A DNA stretch of 64,000 nt from Longibacter salinarum (GTDB taxonomy: Bacteria > Bacteroidota > Rhodothermia > Rhodothermales > Salinibacteraceae), in contig NZ_PDEQ01000001.1 of NCBI RefSeq assembly GCF_002554795.1, forward strand, positions 682,001 through 746,000, read 5' to 3'. The notes below the pieces were generated by a model that made no database searches, was not told the origin of the DNA, and saw only the letters and a program-made list of their open reading frames with translations. This document shows, one piece after another, positions 26,354-34,148 of this stretch (positions are counted from its first letter, which is position 1; every line of letters starts with the position of its first letter). The position numbers were made by a program, and so were the translations under genes.

Positions 26354-26980
26354 ATGTCTTTGCTGTTTGCCCGGGTCGGTCACCGATTTCCCCTCCTTCT
26401 GCTTGTCGGCCTCTTCGTCCTTGCAGGTACCATCACAGGATGCACGGAAGAGGAACGGAATCCTGCGGATGCGCCGCGTTCGACAGCTGACATTCGCCCC
26501 GATACCGTCGGAAAGACGGCTCCGCTCGATGAACCGTTCGAGGTCCCGTCGGGCGTGTCGTTCGAGACGATCGATGGAAAGACCGTTGAGATCGGCGCAC
26601 GGCAAGGTCGCGTTCAAATCATCAACTTCTGGGCAACGTGGTGTGCTCCCTGTCTCGAGGAAATTCCGGATCTAAATGACCTGCAGAAGGAGCTTGGACC
26701 GCACGGCCTGGAGATCATCGGCATCGCAAACAACCAGGGCCTCGAGGAAGTCGAGCCATTCGTCGAGAAGCACAGTATTCAGTACCCGATCGTAGCCGAT
26801 TCGACCGGCGCGGCCGACGCAGATCTCGGTCCGGTATACGTCCTGCCAACCTCTCTCGTCGTCACGCCAGATGGCATCGTCCGGTACAAGATCCCCGGCA
26901 TCTTCCCGACCGACGCGCTAAAGGACGACTTGCGCAAGATGCTTGGTGTATCAGCAGACGACAATAAAGTCGCCTCTTGA
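26354..26980 (+). CDS. TlpA-like thiol:disulfide oxidoreductase lipoprotein
   Basis: The 208-residue protein starts with a lipoprotein signal (hydrophobic residues 13-27, lipobox ending at Cys30 in TITGC). It then has a thioredoxin fold with the active site WCAPC (Cys97 and Cys100) and the cis-Pro segment VLPTSLVV. Such proteins reduce or rearrange periplasmic disulfides, for example in cytochrome c maturation. A lipidated form would sit on the periplasmic face of a membrane. It follows ytxJ, so cytoplasmic and extracytoplasmic thiol control may be co-expressed. Confidence 0.88.
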   Translation: MSLLFARVGHRFPLLLLVGLFVLAGTITGCTEEERNPADAPRSTADIRPDTVGKTAPLDEPFEVPSGVSFETIDGKTVEIGARQGRVQIINFWATWCAPCLEEIPDLNDLQKELGPHGLEIIGIANNQGLEEVEPFVEKHSIQYPIVADSTGAADADLGPVYVLPTSLVVTPDGIVRYKIPGIFPTDALKDDLRKMLGVSADDNKVAS

Positions 26981-27092
26981 TCGCCACAGCACAGCACGTT
27001 CATGTAACCCTTTTCCGGGGTGCGTACGTCCTATGATTGAAGCCGGTCAGGAAACCGGTCGACCATCATCTCTTCATGGGACCCTATCTGTA

Positions 27093-27836
27093 ATGAACAC
27101 TCTTCGGTACATCGTCGCCTGTCTGCTCATTCTTGGGATTAGCGGCTACGCCCTTCCCTCGGCCTCCGCACAGCAAGTGACCGAAACGCGAGAGGTCGAT
27201 CCGTTCACCGAGCTGCACATAAAGATTCCTGGCGATGTCGAGTTGTCGCAGGGATCGGAGCAAAGCGTAGAAATCGTTGCTCGGTCTCAGGAGGTCATGG
27301 ATGCTCTCGACGTTCGGGTACGCAGCAATCGCCTTGTCATCGATGGTGATTTCGATGACTCTGGGCTGCTCGACCGCCTGTTCGGAGGAGGCATGGATTC
27401 GGACGATCTCATCTTCCGCATCACCATGACGGACATCAGCGCCCTGCAGATCGATGGAACGGGCGATATCATCGGTCGAACGCCGATCTCGACCGACGAC
27501 CTCGAAATCACGGTTAACGGGACCGGTGACGTGGAGCTAAACGTCAGCGCGACCACGATTGAAACCCGCGTATCGGGAACAGGAGATGTCGAACTGAGCG
27601 GTGAGGCGGACGAACATGATGTCTCGATCAGTGGAACGGGCGATGTGGAGGCGCAAGACTTGAAGACGAAGCGCACGTCCGCGAGCATCAGCGGCACGGG
27701 CGACTGTGTGGTGCATGCGACGGAACGACTCGACGCTCGTGTGAGCGGTCTGGGAGACGTGCAGTATATCGGTTCGCCCGCCGAAATTGAGACGTCGACG
27801 AGTGGCCTCGGCTCCGTTGAACCGTACAACGATTAA
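27093..27836 (+). CDS. GIN-domain (DUF2807) exported beta-helix protein
   Basis: This 247-residue protein has a signal peptide (cut probably after ASAQQ, about residues 24-26) and a head-GIN domain. The motif GTGDV or a close variant (GTGDI, GTGDC, GLGDV) recurs at roughly 20-residue spacing, consistent with stacked turns of a right-handed beta-helix. The ATG at 27093 gives a proper signal peptide; the open frame upstream to 26943 overlaps the previous gene and is rejected. GIN proteins are common in Bacteroidota, secreted or periplasmic, and of unknown function. A perfect terminator follows. Confidence 0.85.
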   Translation: MNTLRYIVACLLILGISGYALPSASAQQVTETREVDPFTELHIKIPGDVELSQGSEQSVEIVARSQEVMDALDVRVRSNRLVIDGDFDDSGLLDRLFGGGMDSDDLIFRITMTDISALQIDGTGDIIGRTPISTDDLEITVNGTGDVELNVSATTIETRVSGTGDVELSGEADEHDVSISGTGDVEAQDLKTKRTSASISGTGDCVVHATERLDARVSGLGDVQYIGSPAEIETSTSGLGSVEPYND

Positions 27837-27867
27837 CCGAACGCGAGCGGACATTGGCTCATACTGT

Positions 27868-27905
27868 AACGTGCCGTCACCTGTATGGATGACGGCACGT
27901 TGTTT
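27868..27905 (+). terminator. Terminator of the GIN-domain gene
   Basis: AACGTGCCGTCA and TGACGGCACGTT form a perfect 12-bp stem around a 10-nt loop, followed by GTTTAT. It starts 31 bp after the stop codon. Confidence 0.85.
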
Positions 27906-28066
27906 ATGAGATCGTGCGAGTTCGTCATCTCCGTCGCACGTGCGCTCCCCTACTCCTCGCGATGCATGACAGGGCTGATGTCCGTCTCACCGTCGACACC
28001 GATCGTCTTGTCACTCGCCTGGGTGGCGACTCGTCTGTTGCGCTACGGGACCGACGCAAACAGAAA
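27906..28066. other. Short non-coding stretch between two terminators
   Basis: Between the plus-strand terminator at 27868 and the minus-strand terminator at 28067 no supported gene is seen. An open frame runs through it from 27885, but it starts inside the terminator stem and its product is Ser/Arg-rich and featureless. Confidence 0.5.
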
Positions 28067-28093
28067 AAGCATCCTCCCGGTAGGAGAATGCTT
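28067..28093 (-). terminator. Terminator of the HTH-protein gene
   Basis: On the minus strand AAGCATTCTCC pairs with GGAGGATGCTT (one mismatch) around a CG-rich loop and runs into TTTTTCTGTTTG. It lies about 55 bp beyond the stop of the gene ending at 28148. Confidence 0.75.
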
Positions 28094-28147
28094 ATCTGAT
28101 TGCAGTACTACACGTTCAGAAGCGGGTACCTCTGTCCATGAAGCAAC

Positions 28148-28564
28148 TTATTCGTCGTCTTCTTCGTCTCGCTCTCGGGCCATCAAGTAGTCCTCGATGC
28201 TTCCGACAACGATCCGGGTTTCCTCGTCCACTTCAACATCTTTGACGTCTCCCGCCCGGATAAGCTTCTTGATTTTCTTTCGATCGATCTGCTTGAGAAT
28301 GCGGCGCGCTTCGGTACGGCTCACCACATCTTCCCGGTACTCCGCTGCAAATGATTCGACGAAATCCATCGTCTGCGGCGAGATCTCGATCATCCGGACC
28401 TCCTCATTATCGTCTGAGAGGGCCCAGTGAAGCTCCGCATCGATCAGATGTCGATCGACCCAGCGAACGATCGTCTGCTTTGAGAGTTTGAGCCGGTCAG
28501 AGAGTTCATCCAAGGGCATGGTCTTGATCTCTCCGGACGTCATCGAACGTTCAGCCACTGTCAA
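28148..28564 (-). CDS. Small HTH-type putative DNA-binding protein
   Basis: The 138-residue acidic protein is not assigned to a named family. Residues about 17-41 (LDELSDRLKLSKQTIVRWVDR) look like a helix-turn-helix of the MerR/excisionase kind. A basic patch (RRILKQIDRKKIKKLIRAG) follows near residues 88-106. The C terminus is very acidic (RERDEEDDE). An internal Met at residue 8 is an alternative start. It diverges from the gene at 28784, and a 7-bp inverted repeat (28640-28656) in the gap could be its operator. Confidence 0.65.
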   Translation of the reverse strand: MTVAERSMTSGEIKTMPLDELSDRLKLSKQTIVRWVDRHLIDAELHWALSDDNEEVRMIEISPQTMDFVESFAAEYREDVVSRTEARRILKQIDRKKIKKLIRAGDVKDVEVDEETRIVVGSIEDYLMARERDEEDDE

Positions 28565-28639
28565 AGTCCTCGTGAGTAGGTAGTCGGTGATAGCTATAGG
28601 CTAACCGTAAATAGATCCTTTTGTTCCTACACGGTTCCC

Positions 28640-28656
28640 TCTGAGGAGACCTCAGA
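28640..28656. promoter_or_regulatory. Palindromic operator candidate in a divergent promoter region
   Basis: TCTGAGG-AGA-CCTCAGA is a perfect 7-bp inverted repeat with a 3-nt spacer. It lies between the divergent HTH gene (start 28564) and the uncharacterised gene at 28784. Its size and location suit an autoregulatory site for the HTH protein. This is inference from position only. Confidence 0.45.
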
Positions 28657-28783
28657 CTCCCTAATTTCAGTGGATGGCTCGAGGATGTTAACGACTCTTT
28701 TTTCTGGCTGAGATCGTTACGCATCGCCATACCGCTCCCCTCTCACGTCCGCGATTCCCCCCTCCCGCTCTCCGTGTTTCGTC

Positions 28784-29440
28784 ATGGCTGCTAAAACGGA
28801 CGCCGCACTTACGGTATCAGACTGGAAGGATCGCATTCGCCCCCACCTGAATGCGTCTATGCAGGATGTTAGTGATGCAATCACGAACGCTGCCCCCATC
28901 CAGTCCTGGCTACACAAGGCATCGTTCGAGGCAGCAGAAGGACTCGCTCAAATGCATGCCATGCAGGCGGAAGCGATGGGGCACATGCGGATGCTAAACG
29001 ACCTTGAGGATTCGTTTCCCGCGCTTTGCGAAGCGGTCGATGAGCTCACGCACGGATTCGGATCATTAGATATTCACTGGCGTCCCCTGACTCCGAATTT
29101 CAGTCGTATCCGGATCACGTTCGATCGCGACTACTCGGTCGGATCATTTCTTACGCTCGAAGAACCGCGCCCGCAAGCTGCGCAATCACTTTTGGAGACG
29201 CTCCGCTCGACTCTTCCAAAAGGCGATCCGTTCCCAAACCGCCCTCACAAGGTGACTGGCCTCGTCGTTTATGAGGAGGTCCCCCTCGGCGTCCGATTGC
29301 ATGACCGACTTGCGGACGAGGGGCGCACCGTGACTGTGACCCTGTTCCCCGACGGCGCGAAAGCCGTCGAGGATCTGCCGTTCATGGTCGCTCCCCGGGC
29401 CATCGCGGACTACTTCACGGCAGAAACAAGTTCATCGTGA
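28784..29440 (+). CDS. Uncharacterised cytoplasmic protein
   Basis: No family is recognised for this 218-residue protein. There is no signal peptide or membrane segment. The N-terminal third (about residues 10-85) is predicted helical and Met/Ala-rich (GLAQMHAMQAEAMGHMRM), and the remainder looks alpha/beta with several hydrophobic strands. The ATG at 28784 follows a pyrimidine-rich leader. It converges on the uncharacterised minus-strand gene ending at 29493. Codon use and amino-acid composition resemble neighbouring genes, so it is probably native. Confidence 0.7.
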   Translation: MAAKTDAALTVSDWKDRIRPHLNASMQDVSDAITNAAPIQSWLHKASFEAAEGLAQMHAMQAEAMGHMRMLNDLEDSFPALCEAVDELTHGFGSLDIHWRPLTPNFSRIRITFDRDYSVGSFLTLEEPRPQAAQSLLETLRSTLPKGDPFPNRPHKVTGLVVYEEVPLGVRLHDRLADEGRTVTVTLFPDGAKAVEDLPFMVAPRAIADYFTAETSSS

Positions 29441-29492
29441 CGCGCCAACGATTATCGCTCCCACCTCGGCGGATCGAAATCACACTGATCGT

Positions 29493-29930
29493 TCAGTCTA
29501 CTTTTTCCACATCTCCAATGCCGATGACGGACCACGTGCCGCCGTCTGGGATTTCGTCCGACTCTTCCACCGCTGCAAGTGAGATGGTTGCGCCCGGTTC
29601 GACGAACTCGCTCACGATTCGAACGAACACTTCCGGGCTGTCCATCCGAAGAGAATTGGAGATCGACTCCAGCCGGCCGTCACGGATGCGGAGATAGCCG
29701 ATCTCGAACGGCATCGGACCGCGCGTCTTGGTGCTAAGCTCCCGGTAAACTTCGCTCGCTCGCCGCAACGCCTGCACCAGCTCGACGGTCAGCCACATCT
29801 GCCCACTGGGCCCGGCCGACACTCGATTATGGTGTCGTCGCGCAAACATCTTCTGGATCAGCGCTTCGAGGCGTTCACGACTCTCCTCGCGTACGGCGGC
29901 GTCGGAAAACGTGCAGGTATATTCAGCCAT
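29493..29930 (-). CDS. Uncharacterised small protein
   Basis: The 145-residue protein is not recognised. The ATG at 29930 is preferred to the one at 30071 because the extra 47 residues are Arg/Pro-rich and look untranslated. From 29930 the product begins MAEYTCTFSDAAVREESRERL and mixes an N-terminal helix with several beta-type stretches (FEIGYLRIRDGRLES, VFVRIVSEFVEPG). There is no signal peptide or membrane segment. The gene stands alone between a convergent and a divergent neighbour. Confidence 0.6.
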   Translation of the reverse strand: MAEYTCTFSDAAVREESRERLEALIQKMFARRHHNRVSAGPSGQMWLTVELVQALRRASEVYRELSTKTRGPMPFEIGYLRIRDGRLESISNSLRMDSPEVFVRIVSEFVEPGATISLAAVEESDEIPDGGTWSVIGIGDVEKVD

Positions 29931-30195
29931 CAACAAAATCTGCTGCTCAATTATCGGGCATTCGCGAACGCCAGGTCGATGGCTGAGGTTCAGCGTGACC
30001 GATTGCCCCAGATCAGATAGCCGATGCATACGCGGCTCGCCCCGTCCACCTCGTCGCGCATCCACGCACATTCCGCGTTCTCCGAACGTGACGTGGCGGT
30101 GAACCTTTACATTGCCACTCCCTCTCCCGGATCACGCTGTCAGCACCAGGGTTCGGAGCGGTGGTGAACATCCTCTTTCAGCTGTCGAACAGTCC

Positions 30196-31248
30196 GTGGA
30201 TTCCCTTACCCAGATTACGCTCGGTGCAGCGGTCGGCGAAGCAACGCTGGGCCGTCGTGTAGGAAACAAAGCCCCGCTCTGGGGAGCGTTTTTCGGAACG
30301 CTTCCGGATCTCGACGTGGTCATCAATCCATTCGTATCGGAGATCACGTCCCTCGCTTTCCACCGCGGCCTGTCTCATTCATTTCTCGTCGTCGTTGTAG
30401 CCGCGCCCCTTCTTGCGTGGATGGTGTCGCGTATTCACGCATCTGATGGAGCGGACTGGCGAGCCTGGACGCCGCTGGTGTTGCTCACGCTTGTGACGCA
30501 CATCATCCTGGACACTCTGACGTCGTATGGCACCCAGGTTTTCGCTCCACTGTCGGACACCCGGGCCGCGATTCCGTCTATCTTCATTATCGACCCGGTA
30601 TATACGATCCCACTCGCGCTGGGTCTACTGATTGCTCTCAAGTGGCGCCCCACCGCGACGGCGCGCCGCCGATCCAACTATATCGGCCTGGCCGTAAGCA
30701 CCGTCTACCTGTGCCTCACGCTCGGGATAAAATCGCATGTCGAATCGGTGTTTGCGTCCTCGCTGGAAGCGCAGGGAAAACCACACACGGAAGTGTTCAC
30801 ACAACCCACTCCGTTCAACACCATATTGTGGAACGGGATGGTCCAAGATGAAGGCGGGACGTGGACGGGACAGTATTCCCTATTCGACTCGAGTGGCCAG
30901 ATCGAATTCGAGTACGTCCCAAAAAATGACCACCTTCTTCAGGGCCACATGTCTGATCCCGCGATCGATGTGTTGCGATGGTTCTCGAAGGGCTATTACA
31001 CGGTCTCGCAGGAAAATGGGACCACTCGACTCCACGATCTTCGCTTCGGTCGTACCGACCTCGGACTACGTTCGGAGGGGCGATATCTGTTCACATTTGT
31101 CCTAAAACAGGGACCTGACGGGGCCTTCGTAAACTTTGCGCATACGCGTCCGCCCTTCCGTCCGGACGACCAGTTACTCAGACGGTTTGTAAACCGAATC
31201 GCTGGAGAAGAAAGATCATCCTCTCAGGCAGTCTTGCAGATTGATTAA
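30196..31248 (+). CDS. YdjM-type inner-membrane metal-dependent hydrolase
   Basis: The protein belongs to the YdjM/DUF457 family of membrane-bound, metal-dependent hydrolases. The canonical N terminus of the family, DSLTQITLGAAVGEA, begins directly after a GTG at 30196, which is therefore taken as the start instead of the frame's opening at 30112. Conserved polar motifs GTLPDLDVV and HRGLSHSF probably bind the metal, and LVTHIILDTLTSYGT follows. Four or so membrane segments lie in the first 210 residues. The C-terminal 140 residues are soluble. The substrate is unknown. Length is 350 residues. Confidence 0.82.
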   Translation: MDSLTQITLGAAVGEATLGRRVGNKAPLWGAFFGTLPDLDVVINPFVSEITSLAFHRGLSHSFLVVVVAAPLLAWMVSRIHASDGADWRAWTPLVLLTLVTHIILDTLTSYGTQVFAPLSDTRAAIPSIFIIDPVYTIPLALGLLIALKWRPTATARRRSNYIGLAVSTVYLCLTLGIKSHVESVFASSLEAQGKPHTEVFTQPTPFNTILWNGMVQDEGGTWTGQYSLFDSSGQIEFEYVPKNDHLLQGHMSDPAIDVLRWFSKGYYTVSQENGTTRLHDLRFGRTDLGLRSEGRYLFTFVLKQGPDGAFVNFAHTRPPFRPDDQLLRRFVNRIAGEERSSSQAVLQID

Positions 31249-31312
31249 GGTATAGTTCAGGTTCGTAATCATCCTCTCATAGATTCGCCCGACGGCGCGC
31301 TAACACCTACGT

Positions 31313-31320
31313 TAAATTTG
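31313..31320 (+). promoter_or_regulatory. Possible -7 box upstream of mscS
   Basis: TAAATTTG fits the TAnnTTTG box of Bacteroidota sigma factors and lies 38 bp before the mscS start at 31358. No matching TTG element about 20 nt upstream was found, so support is weak. Confidence 0.25.
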
Positions 31321-31357
31321 AGCCTGATTTACCGTTTGCCCTCTCTCTTACCTCTAC

Positions 31358-32194
31358 ATGGTCATGGATTTCCAGCAGTACGTAAATGCCGAAACGCTCA
31401 CACTCATTGGAAGCTATCTGCTCTCCGGCGTAGGCTTCTTGGTGGTGCTGTTTATCGGCCGGTACATCGCTGCGAAACTTCGGTCTACAATACGTACCAA
31501 GCTTGATCGTCCCACGGTCGACCAGACCCTGGTCAAGTTTGGCTCGAACCTCACATACTACGCCATCTTCATCCTGACGGCGTTCGCCGCACTGGAGATG
31601 GTCGGTGTCGAAACCGCTAGCTTCATCGCTGTTCTCGCGGCGGCCGGTTTCGCAGTGGGTCTCGCGCTCCAAGGCACGCTGGCGAACTTCGCTGCCGGCG
31701 TCATGCTCCTTCTCTTCCGCCCATTCAATGTGGGTGACTACGTTGAGATTGGAGGGGAAAAAGGATTTGTGCGTGACCTGCAGCTCTTTTACACCAAACT
31801 CGACACGCGTGATAATCAACTGTTGGTCGTGCCCAACAGCGATATTTTTGGCAACACGATCCGAAATATATTCAACTACGACCACATTCGGGTCGATTGC
31901 GCCGTCGGTACGGATTATCCAGCAGACATTGACTCGACGCGCGAGGTACTCCTCCAGGCTGCACAAAAAATCGATGATCGTTTGGAAGAACACGGCGAGC
32001 AAGCGGCGCTCCTGAGCCTCGGAGACTCGGCGATCATCTGGGAAGTGCGGATCTGGGCACGACCCGACGACTATTTCCGACTGAAGCAGGAACTCACGCG
32101 CGTCGTCAAATATGAGCTCGACAATGCTGACATCGGCATTCCGTACCCACAAATGGATGTCCATGTGGACTCTCTAGAGGAGCAGGCTGCATGA
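31358..32194 (+). CDS. Small-conductance mechanosensitive channel (MscS family)
   Basis: The 278-residue channel has three membrane segments (about residues 13-35, 60-82 and 85-115) and a soluble C-terminal beta/alpha domain. The pore-lining third segment is the typical Gly/Ala-rich stretch (AAAGFAVGLALQGTLANFAAG), followed by the RPFNVGDYVEIGG hinge of the beta domain. It releases solutes on hypo-osmotic shock, which fits a halophile. ATG codons at 31358 and 31364 are both possible starts. Confidence 0.92.
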   Translation: MVMDFQQYVNAETLTLIGSYLLSGVGFLVVLFIGRYIAAKLRSTIRTKLDRPTVDQTLVKFGSNLTYYAIFILTAFAALEMVGVETASFIAVLAAAGFAVGLALQGTLANFAAGVMLLLFRPFNVGDYVEIGGEKGFVRDLQLFYTKLDTRDNQLLVVPNSDIFGNTIRNIFNYDHIRVDCAVGTDYPADIDSTREVLLQAAQKIDDRLEEHGEQAALLSLGDSAIIWEVRIWARPDDYFRLKQELTRVVKYELDNADIGIPYPQMDVHVDSLEEQAA

Positions 32195-32344
32195 CCAGTC
32201 GCAGTCCCTCCCCTGGGAAATCCGTGGAAAGCCGCTTGTTCGTTTCACCTGCGTAACGCTCGCCCCGAATCCAGGGGAACGCTTCTCTGTAGCGCTTCTT
32301 TTCCTTCATGCACGCTCCTTTTCTCAAACTCAGCTTGATCCCGT

Positions 32345-32773
32345 ATGCCAACACGTAAAGCAGATGCGAAGTGGGAGGGCGACCTCCAGAACGGTAAGGG
32401 ACATATGTCCGTCGAGAGCGGCGCCTTCTCGAGTGCGTTCTCGTTTCATTCCCGGTTCGAGGATGGCGAAGCCACCAACCCGGAAGAACTAATCGGAGCG
32501 GCTCTTGCCGGCTGCTTCTCGATGGCCTTGAGCAACATTCTCGCTGAGGCAGGACATACGCCCGACCGCGTGGAGACCACGGCGGATGTCACGCTTGAGA
32601 TTCTTGACGACGGAGGTCCGACGATCACCACGATCCACCTCACCACCGTAGGCTCCGTACCCGGCCTTGACGCAGACGCTTTCCAAGAGTTCGCCGCAAA
32701 AGCAAAGGCGGGCTGCCCGGCTTCAAAAGCTCTCGCAGGGCCGAATGTTACGCTGGATGCGACGCTGAAATAA
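32345..32773 (+). CDS. osmC: OsmC-family peroxiredoxin
   Basis: The 142-residue protein has the two conserved cysteines of OsmC/Ohr proteins, Cys57 in AALAGCFSMAL and Cys124 in AKAGCPASKAL. N-terminal signatures such as NPEELIGAALAGC favour the OsmC branch over Ohr. Members reduce organic hydroperoxides and are induced by osmotic stress. A second OsmC domain is fused to a hydrolase at 34149-35393. A clear terminator follows the stop. Confidence 0.88.
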   Translation: MPTRKADAKWEGDLQNGKGHMSVESGAFSSAFSFHSRFEDGEATNPEELIGAALAGCFSMALSNILAEAGHTPDRVETTADVTLEILDDGGPTITTIHLTTVGSVPGLDADAFQEFAAKAKAGCPASKALAGPNVTLDATLK

Positions 32774-32812
32774 ACGACGCCTCAACGTAATGCTGTAACG
32801 AGAGCATGCAGA

Positions 32813-32855
32813 AACGCCTCCACGGCCCGACGGGCTGAGGAGGCGTTTTCGTTTT
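32813..32855 (+). terminator. Terminator of osmC
   Basis: AACGCCTCC and GGAGGCGTT pair around a 17-nt loop containing an inner GCCC/GGGC stem, followed by TTCGTTTTCG. It begins 40 bp after the stop codon. Confidence 0.82.
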
Positions 32856-32926
32856 CGAACGCTCCATGCGGTTTACCTTATTGGCCAATCAGAACCTGTT
32901 TGGCAGACAGCCTTCGGCCATCCAAA

Positions 32927-33094
32927 GGTACGGACCTTCCAATGGTCGGTCCTCGAGACGCTTGTGCAACCAGGCCTTGTTCTTTTCGCGCACCGTGTCT
33001 ACGGCACACATGCCATAGGATCACGATCAGACCTGCGAATAGAGGTAAACGACTGAGCTTGCTTGTGGAGACCCGTCCGAGGAACAGGTTGTCA
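32927..33094 (+). repeat. Interspersed non-coding repeat, copy B (shorter)
   Basis: The second copy of the repeat also found at 6922 and 57435. It shares GGTACGGACC, GGTCGGTCCTCG, GTGTCTA and the CCTGCGAATAGA block with the other copies, in the same order. Similarity ends at AACAGGTTGTCA, within the stop codon of the convergent quinone oxidoreductase gene. The right-hand third present in copies A and C is missing. It fills the gap between the osmC terminator and that gene. Confidence 0.68.
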
Positions 33095-34075
33095 GTCGAT
33101 AATCCGGAGGACGATCTTACCCGCGTTCTCGTTGTTCTCCATGCGCTCGTGGGCAAGGGTGACGTCGCTCCAATCCATCACGGAGTCAATGACTGGCTTC
33201 AGCTCGCCGTCGATGAATTTGGGCAACGCGTAGGCTGCAAATTCTTCGGTCAGCCGCGTTTTATATGCGTGCGATCGCGACCGCAGGGTCGACGCTTTCA
33301 GGTGAACGCGCTTGGCCATCAGGTCTCGGAGGCTCATCTCTTCCACCGTTGCTCCTCCCAGCGTGGCCAGCTGGACGACGATGCCGTCCATCGCGAGCGC
33401 CTCGATGTTTTTGTGAAAGTAGGGCGCTCCGATAAAGTCGATGATGAGATCAACCCCGCCTCCATCGGTCCAGTCCTCCACCGCTTCGACGAAATTCTCC
33501 GACCGGTAGTCCACGACACGGTCCGCTCCGTGCGTCCGGCACACGTCGTGTTTCGGTGCGGAGGCGGTTGCGATCGCGCTTGCTCCTGCAGAGCGGATCA
33601 ACTGGAGCGCAGCCGTTCCGACCCCGCTCGCCCCGGCATGCACCAGAACCCGGCTGGTAGAGTCGAGATCGCCCAACCAGTGAAGCGCCTGATACGCTGT
33701 CAGGAACACCTCAGGAATAGCGGCCGCGTCGGTCATGGAGAGACCCGGCGGAATGGCCATCAGAAGGTCTTTGTGGACGACGACCTCTTCCGCGTATCCA
33801 CCGCCGCCGAGCAGCGCAAAGACGCGGTCTCCCTGCTTCCAATCGACCACGCCGCTTGCGACGTCATCAACCACGCCGGCCATTTCGAGCCCTAGGATCT
33901 CGCTCTCACCTTCCGGCGGCGGATAGTATCCGCGCCGCTGAAACGTATCGGCCCGGTTCAGCGCGGTCGCATGCACGTTGACGCGGACCTCATCTACTCC
34001 GAGCTCCGGCGAGGGCACCTCACCGATCGTCATGTTCGACGGTTCGCCCGGCTCTGTCACGATAACGGCTTGCAT
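33092..34075 (-). CDS. Zinc-independent NAD(P)H:quinone oxidoreductase (PIG3-like)
   Basis: A 327-residue medium-chain dehydrogenase/reductase without zinc ligands, of the quinone oxidoreductase/PIG3 type. It has the catalytic-domain N terminus MQAVIVTEPG, the RRGYYPPPEGESEILGLE segment and the NADPH-binding loop AGASGVG (residues 147-153). Members reduce quinones and reactive carbonyls with NADPH. The last bases, including the stop codon, overlap the end of repeat copy B. The gene follows the hydrolase-OsmC fusion on the same strand after 73 bp, so the two may be one transcript with a detoxification role. Confidence 0.9.
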   Translation of the reverse strand: MQAVIVTEPGEPSNMTIGEVPSPELGVDEVRVNVHATALNRADTFQRRGYYPPPEGESEILGLEMAGVVDDVASGVVDWKQGDRVFALLGGGGYAEEVVVHKDLLMAIPPGLSMTDAAAIPEVFLTAYQALHWLGDLDSTSRVLVHAGASGVGTAALQLIRSAGASAIATASAPKHDVCRTHGADRVVDYRSENFVEAVEDWTDGGGVDLIIDFIGAPYFHKNIEALAMDGIVVQLATLGGATVEEMSLRDLMAKRVHLKASTLRSRSHAYKTRLTEEFAAYALPKFIDGELKPVIDSVMDWSDVTLAHERMENNENAGKIVLRIID

Positions 34076-34148
34076 AGGGTCGCTTTGTCTTTGGAAAAGA
34101 GTTAACGCTAGATAATCGCCCCCCCTGACTTGCCCGTCGCTCCCGGTC

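Noticed and set aside
27885-28190. 101-residue open frame between two terminators
   Set aside because: It starts inside the terminator stem at 27868-27905 and runs through the oppositely oriented terminator at 28067; no family or composition support.
31307-32164. 285-residue open frame opposite mscS
   Set aside because: Antisense to an intact MscS channel gene and without family features.
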